A stretch of DNA of 64,000 nucleotides from Thermanaerovibrio acidaminovorans DSM 6589 (GCF_000024905.1 NC_013522.1:248001-312000), one strand, 5' to 3'; positions 8,128 through 17,122 are shown, counted from the stretch's first letter. Made by a program: numbers and translations. Notes: generated by a model not told the origin, from the sequence alone.

Positions 8128-9062
8128 CGGGCTATCGACCTCGCCATCCGTCTGAAGGTGTGCCGCCGGCCCCTTATGGCCAGCGAGAGGGTCATTATGT
8201 TCTCCGGCACCGCCATCCCCGAGTACCCGGAATCGCCTATGTGCTGCACGTCCGCACCGCCGATCTTGGCCATCAGGGCCATCTGCCGTATGGTCTCCCG
8301 GTCCGAGCCCTCCTGAGAGGTGCCGATGGTGGACATGACCAGTCCCCCGAGCCGGTGGACCCTATCCGCCGCCTGGGCGAAGACCTCCTGGCTGAGGGAC
8401 GGGACCGATCCGGGGCAGGGGATCAGCACCAGGTCCGCCCCGGCGGACATCATCTCCTCCGCCAGGTCCGGCAGGTCACCCCAGGGGGAGTCGGACATGG
8501 CGGCGTGCATCTTCCCGGCCCCTATGATCACCTCCGGCACCGCCCGGCGGATGGACCGGACCGCGTCCATTATGTGCCTCACCCCTATCCTGGTGTGGGG
8601 GTTGGCGGTGACGATAAGGAACGAGGCCCCCAGCTCCGCCGCCCTTCGGGCGTTCTCCGGGGTGGCCAGCCTCCCGGGGGGCAGGCTGACACCTCCCGGG
8701 TCCCCCAGGGGCTCCAGGTTGACCCCCACGGGACATCCGGTCAGGGCCCTGGCGAGGCGGATCCCGTTGGATGGCTCCGGCTCGTCCCCGTGGAAGAAGG
8801 AGGACCGGAAGAGGGACTCCAGGTCCGAGGGGTTGTGTAGCCCCTCCACCCGGGGGTCCTCCATGTCCAGCATGTTGAGTATTATCAGGTCCGCCCCCAT
8901 GGCCTTGGCGAGCTCCGGGTTGCTGACGTCCCCCAGGAGGGGTCTGGAGCGGGCTATGACCTCCGCCGCCACTGTCCGTCCCTCGGCGGAGCGGATGCTC
9001 TCCAGCAGCTCCGCTGGGGACATCCGGTCCAGGTGGCTGGCCTGGAGATCCAGCATCCTCAT
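8124..9062 (-). CDS. TIM-barrel protein of unknown function in the nag operon
   Basis: A 312-residue protein with a repeating strand-helix pattern typical of a (beta/alpha)8 barrel: 'VAAEVIA', 'ADLIILNMLD', 'CPVGVNLEP', 'ASFLIVTANPHTRIG', 'EVIIGAGKMHA', 'ADLVLIPCPG', 'LVMSTIGTSQEG', 'GADVQHIGDSG'. Related proteins are often named PEP-phosphonomutase-like or DUF7916-like; I do not know a proven activity. Its place between nagB and EIIA suggests a role in amino-sugar use. ATG 9062 lies 10 bases after GGAGG, while GTG 9071 would sit one base after it, so I prefer 9062. Confidence 0.6.
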   Translation of the reverse strand: MRMLDLQASHLDRMSPAELLESIRSAEGRTVAAEVIARSRPLLGDVSNPELAKAMGADLIILNMLDMEDPRVEGLHNPSDLESLFRSSFFHGDEPEPSNGIRLARALTGCPVGVNLEPLGDPGGVSLPPGRLATPENARRAAELGASFLIVTANPHTRIGVRHIMDAVRSIRRAVPEVIIGAGKMHAAMSDSPWGDLPDLAEEMMSAGADLVLIPCPGSVPSLSQEVFAQAADRVHRLGGLVMSTIGTSQEGSDRETIRQMALMAKIGGADVQHIGDSGYSGMAVPENIMTLSLAIRGRRHTFRRMARSIAR

Positions 9063-9067
9063 GATCC

Positions 9068-9820
9068 TCACACCTCCGCCCTCTGGATCGCGTCCCCGAT
9101 GAGGGATGCGGCGTCCCGGTCGACGATTATGGTCACGTTGGGGTGAAGTTGCAGGACCGAGGCGGGCAGGGAGGGGGTCACCTCCCCCATTACCGCCCCC
9201 CGTACCGCCCGGGCCTTCTCGGGCCCCGACGCCAGGAGCATGATCCGCCGGGCCATCATTATGGTCCGGATCCCCATGCTTATGGCGTGTCTGGGGACCT
9301 GGTCCGGGCCATCAAAGAACCGGCTGTTGGCCTGGATGGTGCTCTCCGCCAGCTTCACCACCGAGGTGCGGCGCTCGAACTTCACGTCCGGCTCGTTGAA
9401 GCCTATGTGGCCGTCCACCCCAAGCCCAAGGATCTGGAGGTCTATGCCCCCCGCCCGGCGGATCTCCTCCTCGTAGCGGAGGCACTCCCCCTCCAGGTCC
9501 TCCGCATCCCCCCGGGGGATGTGGCACCTCTCGGGGCGCAGGTTCACGTGGTCGAACAGGTTCTCCCTCATGTAGCGGTGGTAGCTGCAGGGGTGGTTTG
9601 GCCCCAGCCCCACGTACTCGTCCAGGTTGAAGGTGGTGACCCGGGAGAAGTCCAGGTCCCCGTGCCGGTAGAACTCCACCAGGTTGCGGTACAGCCCCAC
9701 CGGGGTGCTCCCGGTGGCGAGTCCCAGCACGCAGTTGGGCTGAAGGATCACCCGGCTGGACACCACTATGGCGGCCATCCGGCTCATCTGCTCGTAGTCC
9801 CTGGCTACAACTATCCTCAT
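9068..9820 (-). CDS. nagB: Glucosamine-6-phosphate deaminase
   Basis: A 250-residue enzyme that converts glucosamine-6-P to fructose-6-P and ammonia, the last step of GlcNAc breakdown. Signatures include 'LGLATGSTPVGLYR' near 31-44, 'FNLDEYVGLG' with the catalytic Asp near 70, and 'GLGVDGHIGFNEP' near 130 with the catalytic His. The length matches short bacterial NagB lacking the C-terminal allosteric extension. ATG 9820 overlaps the nagA stop (ATGA); a longer upstream reading has no family similarity. Confidence 0.95.
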   Translation of the reverse strand: MRIVVARDYEQMSRMAAIVVSSRVILQPNCVLGLATGSTPVGLYRNLVEFYRHGDLDFSRVTTFNLDEYVGLGPNHPCSYHRYMRENLFDHVNLRPERCHIPRGDAEDLEGECLRYEEEIRRAGGIDLQILGLGVDGHIGFNEPDVKFERRTSVVKLAESTIQANSRFFDGPDQVPRHAISMGIRTIMMARRIMLLASGPEKARAVRGAVMGEVTPSLPASVLQLHPNVTIIVDRDAASLIGDAIQRAEV

Positions 9821-10944
9821 GAACTGAAGACCTCCCTGCCTTCCACGTAGGTTCTGACCGGTCGATCCCGGTCCCAAAGCACCATGTCCGCCCGCCGGAG
9901 GGGCTCTATGGCCCCCATGGAGCGGTCCTGCAGTAGCTCCGACGGGTTCCTTGAGGCCATCAGGATGCACCTCTCCAGCGGGAGCCCCGTGAAGTCCCGC
10001 AGGTTCCTCACCGCGTCCTCCAGGGTGATCACGCTGCCCGCGATGGCCCCGTTGTCCAGCCGGGCCACCCGTTGGGACACGGTGACCCTTTGTCCCCCCA
10101 GGGAGAAGACCCCCTCTCCCAGGTCCGCGGCCCTCATGGAGTCCGACACGGGCACCAGCCGGTCCTCCCCCAGGGCCTTCAAGGCCAGCCTCACCGCTGC
10201 GGGGTGGCAGTGGATCCCGTCCAGGATGATCTCGCAGTGGACCCGATGGTCCAGGGCGGCGCCAACCAGCCCGGGCTCCCGGTGCTGGAAGGGGGACATG
10301 GCGTTGAACAGGTGGGTGACCGACCGGACCCCGAGGCCGAAGGCCTCGGAGGCCTCCCGGTATGAGGCGTTGGAGTGTCCCGCCGAGGGGATCATCCCGA
10401 GCCTCAGCATGTGGTTGAGCCCCCGGTGGTCCGGGTCCCTCTCGGGGGCGAAGGTCACCACCTTGATCACGGGCCTGAACTCCTCCAGCAGGTCCGGATC
10501 CGGGGCGGCGATGAACTTGGGGTCCTGGGCGCCGGGCCTCTCGGGGCTTATGAAGGGCCCCTCCAGGTGGGCCCCCAGTATCCTGGCCCCCGGCTGGGGG
10601 GATTCCATTGCCCGGCCCACGTTGGCCAGGATGAGGCGGATCTGCTCCCGGGGGAGCGTCATGGTGGCGGGCAGGAAGGAGGTGATGCCGTGCCTTGCGA
10701 GGGCCTCCGACATGGCCATCAGGGCCTCCGGGGTGCCGTCACAACCGTCGAAGCCCGCTATGCCGTGGATGTGCAGGTCCACCATCCCGGGGGTGAGCAG
10801 GAGGCCGTCCCCCGGGATGGTCTCCGCCCCGGGGACATCCGGGGATCCGGGGATCACCTGGCGGATCACCCGGTCGAATACCACCGTGGCCTCCATTGTG
10901 TCTCCGGTGGAGGTCAGGACCCGGACTCCTCGCAAGGCCTTCAT
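9817..10944 (-). CDS. nagA: N-acetylglucosamine-6-phosphate deacetylase
   Basis: A 375-residue amidohydrolase that removes acetate from GlcNAc-6-P. Metal-site and family motifs are visible: 'VDLHIHGIAGFDG' near 55-67, 'GAHLEGPFISPERPGAQDP' near 124-142, 'SAGHSNASY' near 190 and 'VTHLFNAMSPFQHREPG' near 209-225. The usual catalytic aspartate region is 'LVPVSDSMRAADL' near 268. It sits 10 bases after the nagE stop and overlaps nagB. Confidence 0.95.
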   Translation of the reverse strand: MKALRGVRVLTSTGDTMEATVVFDRVIRQVIPGSPDVPGAETIPGDGLLLTPGMVDLHIHGIAGFDGCDGTPEALMAMSEALARHGITSFLPATMTLPREQIRLILANVGRAMESPQPGARILGAHLEGPFISPERPGAQDPKFIAAPDPDLLEEFRPVIKVVTFAPERDPDHRGLNHMLRLGMIPSAGHSNASYREASEAFGLGVRSVTHLFNAMSPFQHREPGLVGAALDHRVHCEIILDGIHCHPAAVRLALKALGEDRLVPVSDSMRAADLGEGVFSLGGQRVTVSQRVARLDNGAIAGSVITLEDAVRNLRDFTGLPLERCILMASRNPSELLQDRSMGAIEPLRRADMVLWDRDRPVRTYVEGREVFSS

Positions 10945-10954
10945 GGCTATCCTC

Positions 10955-12347
10955 CTAGCCCTTGAGGCGCCTCTTGATGGCGCCGGCTATCAGGTCCGCC
11001 TTGGTGCCCACCACTATCTGCATGTCCCGGTCGTTGGGCCTTATGATCCCCGTGGCTCCCAGGCGGCGGATCTCCTCCTCCAGGACCAGCTTGCCGTCCT
11101 TGACGGTGAGGCGTAGCCGGGTTATGCAGGAGTCAAGGGTGGCGATGTTGGCCGCCCCGCCGAGGCTGTCGATGTAGAGCTTGGCCAGCTGGTCTATCTC
11201 CTCCGGGGTGGAGGCGGAGGCGGTCCTGCCCGAGGCGGCCTCCTCCCGGCCGGGGGTCTTGAGGTCCATGGCCTTGATCATGAAGACGAAGAGGAAGTAG
11301 TAGACCGCGCCGAAGGCCAGCCCTATGGGTATCAGCATGAAGGGCTTGGTGGCCAGGCCGTAGTTGAGGAAGTAGTCTATGGCGCCGGCGGAGAATCCGA
11401 AGCCGTGGTGGATGCCCAGGGCCTCGCAGATGGCCAGGGATACGCCAGTGAGGATGGAGTGGGCCACGTAGAGGGCCGGGGCCAGGAACATGAAGGCGAA
11501 CTCGATGGGCTCCGTGATGCCCGTGAGGAAGGAGGTGAGTGCCACGCTGAGGAGGATGCCGCTCACCGCCTTGCGGTTCTCGGACCTGGCGGTGGTGTAC
11601 ATGGCCAGCGCCGCGGCGGGGAGGGCGAACATCATTATGGGGTAGAAGCCGGTCATGAAGGTGCCCGCGGTGGGGTCTCCGGCGAAGAACCTGGAGAGGT
11701 CACCGGTCACCACCTTGCCCGCCTTGTCGGTGAAGGAGCCGAACACGAACCAGACCATGCTGTTTATCACGTGGTGCAGTCCGAAGGGCAGGAGGAGCCT
11801 GTTGAGGGCCCCGAAGGCGAAGGCGCCAATGAGGCCCGCTCCCACGATCCAGTTGCCTACCCCGTGGATGGCCTGCTGGATGGGGGGCCAGATGAACCCG
11901 AAGATGAGGGCCAGCACGATGCTGACCCCGGCGGAGGCGATGGGGACGAAGCGCTTGCCGCCGAAGAAGCCCAGGAAGTCCGGTAGCTTGATGTGGTGGA
12001 ACCGGTTGTAGAGCTGGCCCGCCACTATGCCGGAGAGGATCCCCGCCAGGACCCCCATGTTGATGTCCTTGTTGATGGTCACCATGGCCTTGGTGAGGGT
12101 CAGGTAGCCCACCGCCCCCGCCAGGGCGGCGGCGCCGGCCCCGTCGAAGGCGAAGCCCACCGCCACCCCTATGGCGAACACCAGGGGCAGGTTGTCGAAT
12201 ATGGCTCCGCCGGCCTGCATGATCCTGCATGATGAAGGGTATGTCCAGCACGTCCGAGGCACCGAGTCGCAGCAACAGCGCCGCGGCGGGCAGCACCGCC
12301 ACGGGGAGCATCAGCGCCTTGCCCAGCTTCTGAAGACCTCCAAACAT
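10955..12347 (-). pseudogene. nagE: PTS N-acetylglucosamine permease EIICB, frame broken by a 10-bp duplication
   Basis: The frame starts at ATG 12347 (MFGGLQKLGKALMLPVAVLP...) behind GGAGGT, reads about 41 residues up to 'DIPFIMQ', then is thrown out of frame. The rest continues in another frame from 'AGGAIFDNLPLVFAIG' to the end. Deleting one copy of the tandem 10-mer at 12214-12233 joins them perfectly as 'DIPFIMQAGGAIFD', the normal EIIC sequence. The product would be an EIIC membrane domain plus an EIIB domain with the phospho-cysteine in 'LDSCITRLRL', and no IIA. The mutation should abolish GlcNAc uptake by this route unless ribosomes restart or the repeat slips back. Confidence 0.85.
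12214..12233. repeat. Perfect tandem duplication of a 10-bp unit inside nagE
   Basis: Two head-to-tail copies of cctgcatgat lie at 12214-12223 and 12224-12233, flanked by non-repeated bases. Ten is not a multiple of three, so the second copy shifts the nagE frame. One copy alone restores a canonical EIIC sequence. Confidence 0.95.
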
Positions 12348-12404
12348 CTCTCTCTACCTCCTTGATCTGGCATGTCTAGCTCGAAGGGGTCTCCCCCTAG
12401 GGCC

Positions 12405-13139
12405 CTATATGGAGAAGGTGATCTCGTAGAGGAACCTCTTGCCCCGGTATATGCACTTGGAGAACTCCAGCGGAAGGCCCGTCTCGTCCAGGGCCACCCG
12501 CCGGAAGAGGAGCACCGGGCACCGGGGGGGCACCTCCAACATCCTGGCCTCGTAGTCGCTGGCCAGCACCGGCTCGATGGTCTGCCGGGCCAGCACCGGC
12601 GGCCGACGCAGGTGCTCCCGGAAGAGCCGGTAGAGGGAGTCCCCCTCCAGTAGCTCCCGGGAGAGGTCCGGGAACCGCTCCTTGGGGATCCAGGCGTGCT
12701 CCAGGGAGAAGGGTTCCTCCTCCACCAGTCGGAGCCGCAGCACGCTCAGTACCGGGGAGCCCTTCTGGATCATGAGCCTCTCGGGCAGGCTCCCGTCCGC
12801 CGCCTCCTCCTCGAAGGAGATGATCACCGTCCTGGAGGACAGCCCCGCCTCCCGGATGTTGTCCGTGAAGCCCCCCAGCCGGGAGGAGCTGCACGGGGGC
12901 TTGGGCTGGGCCACGAAGGTGCCTATGCCCCGCTGTCTCACCAGGACCCCCTCGTTTACCAGGGCGGAGACCGCCTTGGCGGCGGTCATGCGGCTTATCT
13001 GGTAGATCTCGCACAGCTCCCTCTCGGAGGGGATGGGATCTCCGGGCTTCAGCTCCCCCTGCTCGATCTTCCGGAGGAGCCGCTCCTTCAGCTGGTAGTA
13101 GAGGGGCACCGGGCTCTCCTTGTGAAGGGTCAAGGCCAC
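12405..13139 (-). CDS. nagR: GntR/HutC-family repressor, NagR (YvoA/DasR)-like
   Basis: A 244-residue regulator with an N-terminal winged helix ('PLYYQLKERLLRKIEQGELKP' then 'PSERELCEIYQISRMTAAKAV', about 11-60) and a UTRA effector domain (about 90-240). The family binds glucosamine-6-P or GlcNAc-6-P and releases dre-type operators. It is the first gene of the nag operon, and a dre-like operator overlaps its own promoter, so autoregulation and control of nagEAB are expected. GTG 13139 is only three bases from GGAGG; TTG 13133 at nine bases is an alternative start. Confidence 0.85.
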   Translation of the reverse strand: MALTLHKESPVPLYYQLKERLLRKIEQGELKPGDPIPSERELCEIYQISRMTAAKAVSALVNEGVLVRQRGIGTFVAQPKPPCSSSRLGGFTDNIREAGLSSRTVIISFEEEAADGSLPERLMIQKGSPVLSVLRLRLVEEEPFSLEHAWIPKERFPDLSRELLEGDSLYRLFREHLRRPPVLARQTIEPVLASDYEARMLEVPPRCPVLLFRRVALDETGLPLEFSKCIYRGKRFLYEITFSI

Positions 13140-13164
13140 ACCTCCAATGTCATCATGTTGTCAT

Positions 13165-13197
13165 GTGGACTATACCACCTCCGGGGGTCCCCTTCAA
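13165..13197 (-). promoter_or_regulatory. nag operon promoter with overlapping DasR/NagR-like operator
   Basis: On the minus strand, TTGAAG (13192-13197), a 17-base spacer and TATAGT (13169-13174) form a sigma-70-type promoter. The -10 box sits inside the imperfect palindrome GTGGTATAGTCCAC (13165-13178), whose core matches the dre core TGGTCTAGACCA at 10 of 12 positions. Repressor binding would block the -10. Confidence 0.65.
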
Positions 13198-13255
13198 GGG
13201 GCCCTCAACGCCCCGGGGGGTGGTATGATGGGCTGGCTTGTCGGAGGTGATGGAT

Positions 13256-14356
13256 GTGAAGCTTCTCTGTCGTTGCGTGCTCCTCCTGGCCCTGGTGGCC
13301 CTCACGTGTCCATCCCGGGCCCTGGCCCAGGGGGAGTCGTTCCTGGTGCGGATCCCACTGGAGGTGGGACGTCAGGCTCGGGTTGAGGTGGAGGGGATAT
13401 CCATGCAGGTGGGGCGGGTGGAGTCGGTGCCCTCCAGGCCCCAAATGAACGCCTTCGGGGCCTCCAAGTGGGGGCAACCCGGCACGGTGGTGGCCACGGC
13501 GGTGAACGCGGTGCATCTGCTGTTGGGCAAGAGGGAAGGCCGGGGAGTGATCGTTAGCCTGTTGCCGTCCTACACCGTGGCCCCTGCTTCCCGTCCGTTC
13601 AGCGCGGTGGTGGTGGACGGGGTGGGTGGTAGCGGCCTCTTCGGCGCCTACGCACCGCCGGTGGGCACCCGGGTCTGGGCGGTCCTCCGGGACGGGAGCC
13701 ACGTGCCCTTGAGCGAGGAGGTCCTGAAGGACGCGGTGGAGATCCGCTATCGGGTGTCGCCCCCCGAGGGGGCCCCGCTCTGGGTGGAGATCGAGAACCG
13801 GCTGGGGGGCAAGGTCCGGGGGGTCTACCAGTCGGGTGTCAAGTTGATAGGGGAGGTGGTTCACCCGGTGGGGGGCATAGGGGTCTTCGAGGGTAGCCAC
13901 TACCAGGGGGTTGGTAGGATAAGGGCCAACCATCCGGGGGTGGTGTGCGTCTCCACCTCGCCGCCGGGGATGATGGGGGGCTTCCAGGTCGTCCCGGAGG
14001 AGCATGCCCTGTCGGCGGAGATGAGATCTGCCTGGTACGAGCCCCAGTGGTTGATCATAAGGGGCCAGGGACCCCTGGCAGGTAGGCCTCCCCTCTTCTC
14101 AGGCTTCCTGGTGCCGGGCCCCTCCGAGAGGGACCTTAAGGGAAGGTACCTGACCCCCCTTCTGATCCCTTCGGTTAAGGTGCGGATCGATGGGGGGGAT
14201 TGGGTGGATATGCCTCCGGCGTGCACCCCGGAGGAGGGGGCCATCCTGCGGCGGGTAACCCACCTGAGGATCCTGTACCCCATGGAGGAGGCGGAGCCCC
14301 AGTGGGTACCCGATCAGGGGGAGCAGGAGGCCCCGGGGGACTCGGTGTCCCCCTAG
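13256..14356 (+). CDS. Secreted protein of unknown function
   Basis: A 366-residue protein. It starts with a clear signal peptide (charged start, 'VLLLALVALTCPSRALAQ', cleavage likely after the AxA-like 'ALA'). The mature part has short beta-rich segments ('VEVEGISMQVGRVESV', 'GTVVATAVNAVHLLLG', 'FSAVVVDGVGGSGLFG', 'VWAVLRDGSHVPL') and no cysteine-rich, repeat or catalytic motif I recognise. It is probably periplasmic. GTG 13256 lies eight bases after GGAGG (13243-13247), which is better than the upstream TTG. It converges on gcdB with a four-base overlap. Confidence 0.65.
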   Translation: MKLLCRCVLLLALVALTCPSRALAQGESFLVRIPLEVGRQARVEVEGISMQVGRVESVPSRPQMNAFGASKWGQPGTVVATAVNAVHLLLGKREGRGVIVSLLPSYTVAPASRPFSAVVVDGVGGSGLFGAYAPPVGTRVWAVLRDGSHVPLSEEVLKDAVEIRYRVSPPEGAPLWVEIENRLGGKVRGVYQSGVKLIGEVVHPVGGIGVFEGSHYQGVGRIRANHPGVVCVSTSPPGMMGGFQVVPEEHALSAEMRSAWYEPQWLIIRGQGPLAGRPPLFSGFLVPGPSERDLKGRYLTPLLIPSVKVRIDGGDWVDMPPACTPEEGAILRRVTHLRILYPMEEAEPQWVPDQGEQEAPGDSVSP

Positions 14357-15495
14357 CTCAGCAGGGCCAGCAGGAGCCCCCCCGCCAGGACGGAGCCTAT
14401 CTGGCCCGACACGTTGGCCCCCACGGCGTGCATCAGGAGGAAGTTCCCTGGGTCTGCCTCCTGGCCCAGCTTCTGGATGGTCCGGGCGGACATGGGGAAG
14501 GCGGAGATCCCCGCGGCGCCCACCATGGGGTTCACCTTCAGGTGCTTGGGGAGGAACAGGTTTAGCCCCTTGGCCATCAGGATACCGCAGGCGGTGTCGA
14601 GCACGAAGGCCACAAGCCCCATGGAGATTATGAGCAACGTGGATGGATTCACGAACCGCTCCCCCGTCATGGTGGCCGCTATGGTGAAGCCCAGCAGGAT
14701 GGTCACTATGTTGGCCAGCTCGTTCTGGGCCGCCTGGGATAGCCGTTCGGTGACGCCGCTTACCCTGAGCAGGTTGCCGAACATGAGGAATCCTATGAGG
14801 GCTGCGGATGGGGGGGCCACTATGGAGGCCGCCACGGTTATGACTATGGGGAAGGCGATCAGCTTGAATCGGGAAACGTCCCTTTGGACGTAGGTCATCC
14901 TCATGGCCCGCTCGGATCGGGTGGTGAGGAGCTTGATCACCGGAGGCTGTATTAGGGGTACCAGGGCCATGTAGGTGTAGGCCGCCACCGATATGGGGCC
15001 CAAAAGGTGCGGGGCGAACCGGTTGGAGACGTATATGGAGGTGGGCCCGTCGGCGGCACCTATTATGCCGATGGAGGCCGCCTCGTTGATGTCGAAGCCC
15101 ATGAGTAGCGCCAGCCCCATGGTGAGGAAAATGCCCCCCTGGGCCGCCAGGCCGAAGACGAACATCCTGGGGTTGGAGATGAGGGGTGAGAAGTCGCACA
15201 TGGCCCCAACTGCGATGAAAATGAGCAGCGGGAACAGCTCCGTGGCGATACCCAGGTTGAAGAGCAGCGAAAGCGCCCCCTCGGAGAGCTTGCCGTCCAC
15301 CAGCTGGTCCAGGGCGGAGCTGAAGGGGATGTTCACCAGGATGGTGCCGAACCCCATGGACAACAGCAGGTTGGGCTCAAAGTCCTTGACCACCGCCAGG
15401 TATATGAGCCCCAGCCCCACCAGGATCATGACCAGCTCCTTGTAGGTGAAGGCCGATAGGGTCTTCCCGAAGTACAGCAGAAGTTGGTGAGCCAT
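14353..15495 (-). CDS. gcdB: Sodium-translocating decarboxylase beta subunit (GcdB/OadB family)
   Basis: A 380-residue polytopic membrane protein. This family couples decarboxylation of a biotin-bound carboxyl group (glutaconyl-, methylmalonyl-CoA or oxaloacetate) to sodium export. Family stretches are visible: 'NIPFSSALDQ' type loop, 'PLLIFIAVGAMCDFSPLISNP' with the key Asp near 118, 'GIIGAADGPTSIYVSNRFAPHLLGPI' and 'GAAGISAFPMSARTIQKLG'. No alpha, gamma or delta subunit lies beside it, so it is an orphan here; the biotin genes nearby would supply the cofactor. ATG 15495 has GGAGG upstream, so the longer upstream reading is rejected. Confidence 0.9.
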   Translation of the reverse strand: MAHQLLLYFGKTLSAFTYKELVMILVGLGLIYLAVVKDFEPNLLLSMGFGTILVNIPFSSALDQLVDGKLSEGALSLLFNLGIATELFPLLIFIAVGAMCDFSPLISNPRMFVFGLAAQGGIFLTMGLALLMGFDINEAASIGIIGAADGPTSIYVSNRFAPHLLGPISVAAYTYMALVPLIQPPVIKLLTTRSERAMRMTYVQRDVSRFKLIAFPIVITVAASIVAPPSAALIGFLMFGNLLRVSGVTERLSQAAQNELANIVTILLGFTIAATMTGERFVNPSTLLIISMGLVAFVLDTACGILMAKGLNLFLPKHLKVNPMVGAAGISAFPMSARTIQKLGQEADPGNFLLMHAVGANVSGQIGSVLAGGLLLALLS

Positions 15496-15655
15496 ATCCA
15501 ATTTTGAACCTCCCTTTCTGGTTTTCGAACCCCAATTTTGCACCCCCGGGGCGGAGTTGTAAACCCGCATAGGCTAGGCATTTTCGCCGTTGCGGCCCCG
15601 GGGCCCTTGGAAGATAATATGCCCACCTTAGAACCCTTTGGGAGGTTTTGCGAAC

Positions 15656-17110
15656 ATGATCCGAGCCCTTTTCATGGCCCTGGCAGGCCTGGTGCTACCC
15701 CTTATCCTGGTCCCCGGGGCGGTGGGCTCCGAGGGGGTCCCCGCGGAGCAGAGGGCCGTCGAAGTGCCCCTCTACGTGTCCACCCTGGGGGATAGGCCGG
15801 TGAGGTTCGGCTCCGCCATCCAGGACGGGGAGAGGCTCCTCTTCCCGTTGAGCGTCCTGCGCCGCACCGGGGCCAACGTGGCCTTCAACCAGGAGTCGAA
15901 GCTGGTGGTCATGGAGGTCCAACGGAGCCCGCTAATCGATTTCCCGGTGCCGGCGGAGGGCATGAGGCTCACCGCCCCGGGCCGGTCGGTGAACGGCGAC
16001 GTTTACATGGACGTGGCGGGCTTCGAGCCCGTTCTTGGCATCGCCTTCCAGCCCCTGGATGACGGGGTGGTGCTCATGAGGGCCTCATCCAGGGGGGAGC
16101 TGCCCCTCAGGTCCCCCCTGGGGAACCAGATCCAGCACCCCTTCTCCCTGGTCTGGGACCCCCTCTACAGGACCGATCCCCACCAGGACCCCTCTTTCCC
16201 CCCCGTGTCGGTGGTCTCCCCATCCTGGTTCAGGATCCGCCCCGACGGGGAGGTGGAGTTCAAGGGCCGGGCCTCCTACGTGGAGGGGGCCCACCGGCTG
16301 GGGGCCCAGGTGTGGCCCCTGGTGAACAACGGCTTCGATCCCTCCGCCACCAAGACGTTCCTCAACGACCCTGCGGCGGTGAACCGGGCGGTGGCACGAC
16401 TGGCCGCCTATGCGATGCTCTTCGGGGTCGATGGCTTCAACCTGGACTTCGAGAACATGGATCCCGCAGACCGGGACGCCTACAGCGCCTTCGTCCAGGC
16501 GGTGGCGGAGCGGATGCGCCCCCTGGGGCGCAAGACCTCGGTGGACGTCACCGTGGAGTCCACCAGCGCCTTCTGGTCCCGGTGCTACGACCGGCGGGCC
16601 CTGGGGGAGGCGGCGGACTACGTGATGGTGATGACCTACGACGAGCACTGGGGCCGCAGCCCCGTGGCGGGCTCCGTGGCGTCCCTTCCCTGGGTCCAGC
16701 GGGGGGTGGAGGGGCTGCTTAGGAGCGTCCCGGCGGAGAAGCTCCTGCTGGGGCTCCCCTTCTACACCCGGGAGTGGGAGGAGACCCAGACCCAGTCGGG
16801 GGTCAAGGTGAGGTCCAAGGCCCTCTCCATGGCCGCCGCGGAGGCCCGGGTCCGGGATAACTCCGCATCCCTCACCTGGCTGGAGGAGGCGGGGCAGATG
16901 TACGCGGAGTACAGGAGCGGGGGCAAGCGCTACCGCATATGGCTGGAGGACGAGAGGTCCCTGGCCCTTAAGTCCTCCCTGGTGCCCCGGTACGGCCTGG
17001 CGGGGGTGGCCGCCTGGCGGCGGGGCTTCGAGCGCCCCGAGGTGTGGGCGGCGATCCACAACACCATCGGCGCCGCCGCCGCCAGATCGAGAGTGTCAAC
17101 CGCACAGTAA
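15656..17110 (+). CDS. Secreted GH18-family glycosyl hydrolase with copper-amine-oxidase-like N-domain
   Basis: A 484-residue exported protein. A signal peptide ('ALFMALAGLVLPLILVPGAVGS') is followed by a domain like the copper amine oxidase N-terminal domain ('GERLLFPLSVLRRTGANVAFNQESKLVVM', about 55-140). A GH18 barrel then carries the catalytic DxxDxE signature as 'GFNLDFENMD' near 257-266, with 'VMVMTYDEHWGRS' near 325 and 'LPFYTREW' near 363. The resemblance is to YaaH/YdhD-type peptidoglycan-acting GH18 proteins, so wall remodelling is likelier than chitin degradation. The stop codon lies inside the bio operator. Substrate is inferred. Confidence 0.8.
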   Translation: MIRALFMALAGLVLPLILVPGAVGSEGVPAEQRAVEVPLYVSTLGDRPVRFGSAIQDGERLLFPLSVLRRTGANVAFNQESKLVVMEVQRSPLIDFPVPAEGMRLTAPGRSVNGDVYMDVAGFEPVLGIAFQPLDDGVVLMRASSRGELPLRSPLGNQIQHPFSLVWDPLYRTDPHQDPSFPPVSVVSPSWFRIRPDGEVEFKGRASYVEGAHRLGAQVWPLVNNGFDPSATKTFLNDPAAVNRAVARLAAYAMLFGVDGFNLDFENMDPADRDAYSAFVQAVAERMRPLGRKTSVDVTVESTSAFWSRCYDRRALGEAADYVMVMTYDEHWGRSPVAGSVASLPWVQRGVEGLLRSVPAEKLLLGLPFYTREWEETQTQSGVKVRSKALSMAAAEARVRDNSASLTWLEEAGQMYAEYRSGGKRYRIWLEDERSLALKSSLVPRYGLAGVAAWRRGFERPEVWAAIHNTIGAAAARSRVSTAQ

Positions 17111-17122
17111 TATAGGTTGACA
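17094..17122. promoter_or_regulatory. BirA-type biotin operator
   Basis: A perfect 8-bp inverted repeat, TGTCAACC (17094-17101) and GGTTGACA (17115-17122), separated by 13 bases, upstream of bioY. Known BirA operators have AACC...GGTT halves with about 14-16 bases between, so this is one base short of the usual range but otherwise a good match. The right half is also the -35 box. Confidence 0.7.

Noticed and set aside
12348-12404. Second NagR operator between gntR and nagE
   Set aside because: A TCTAG core is present, but the flanking half-sites do not match.
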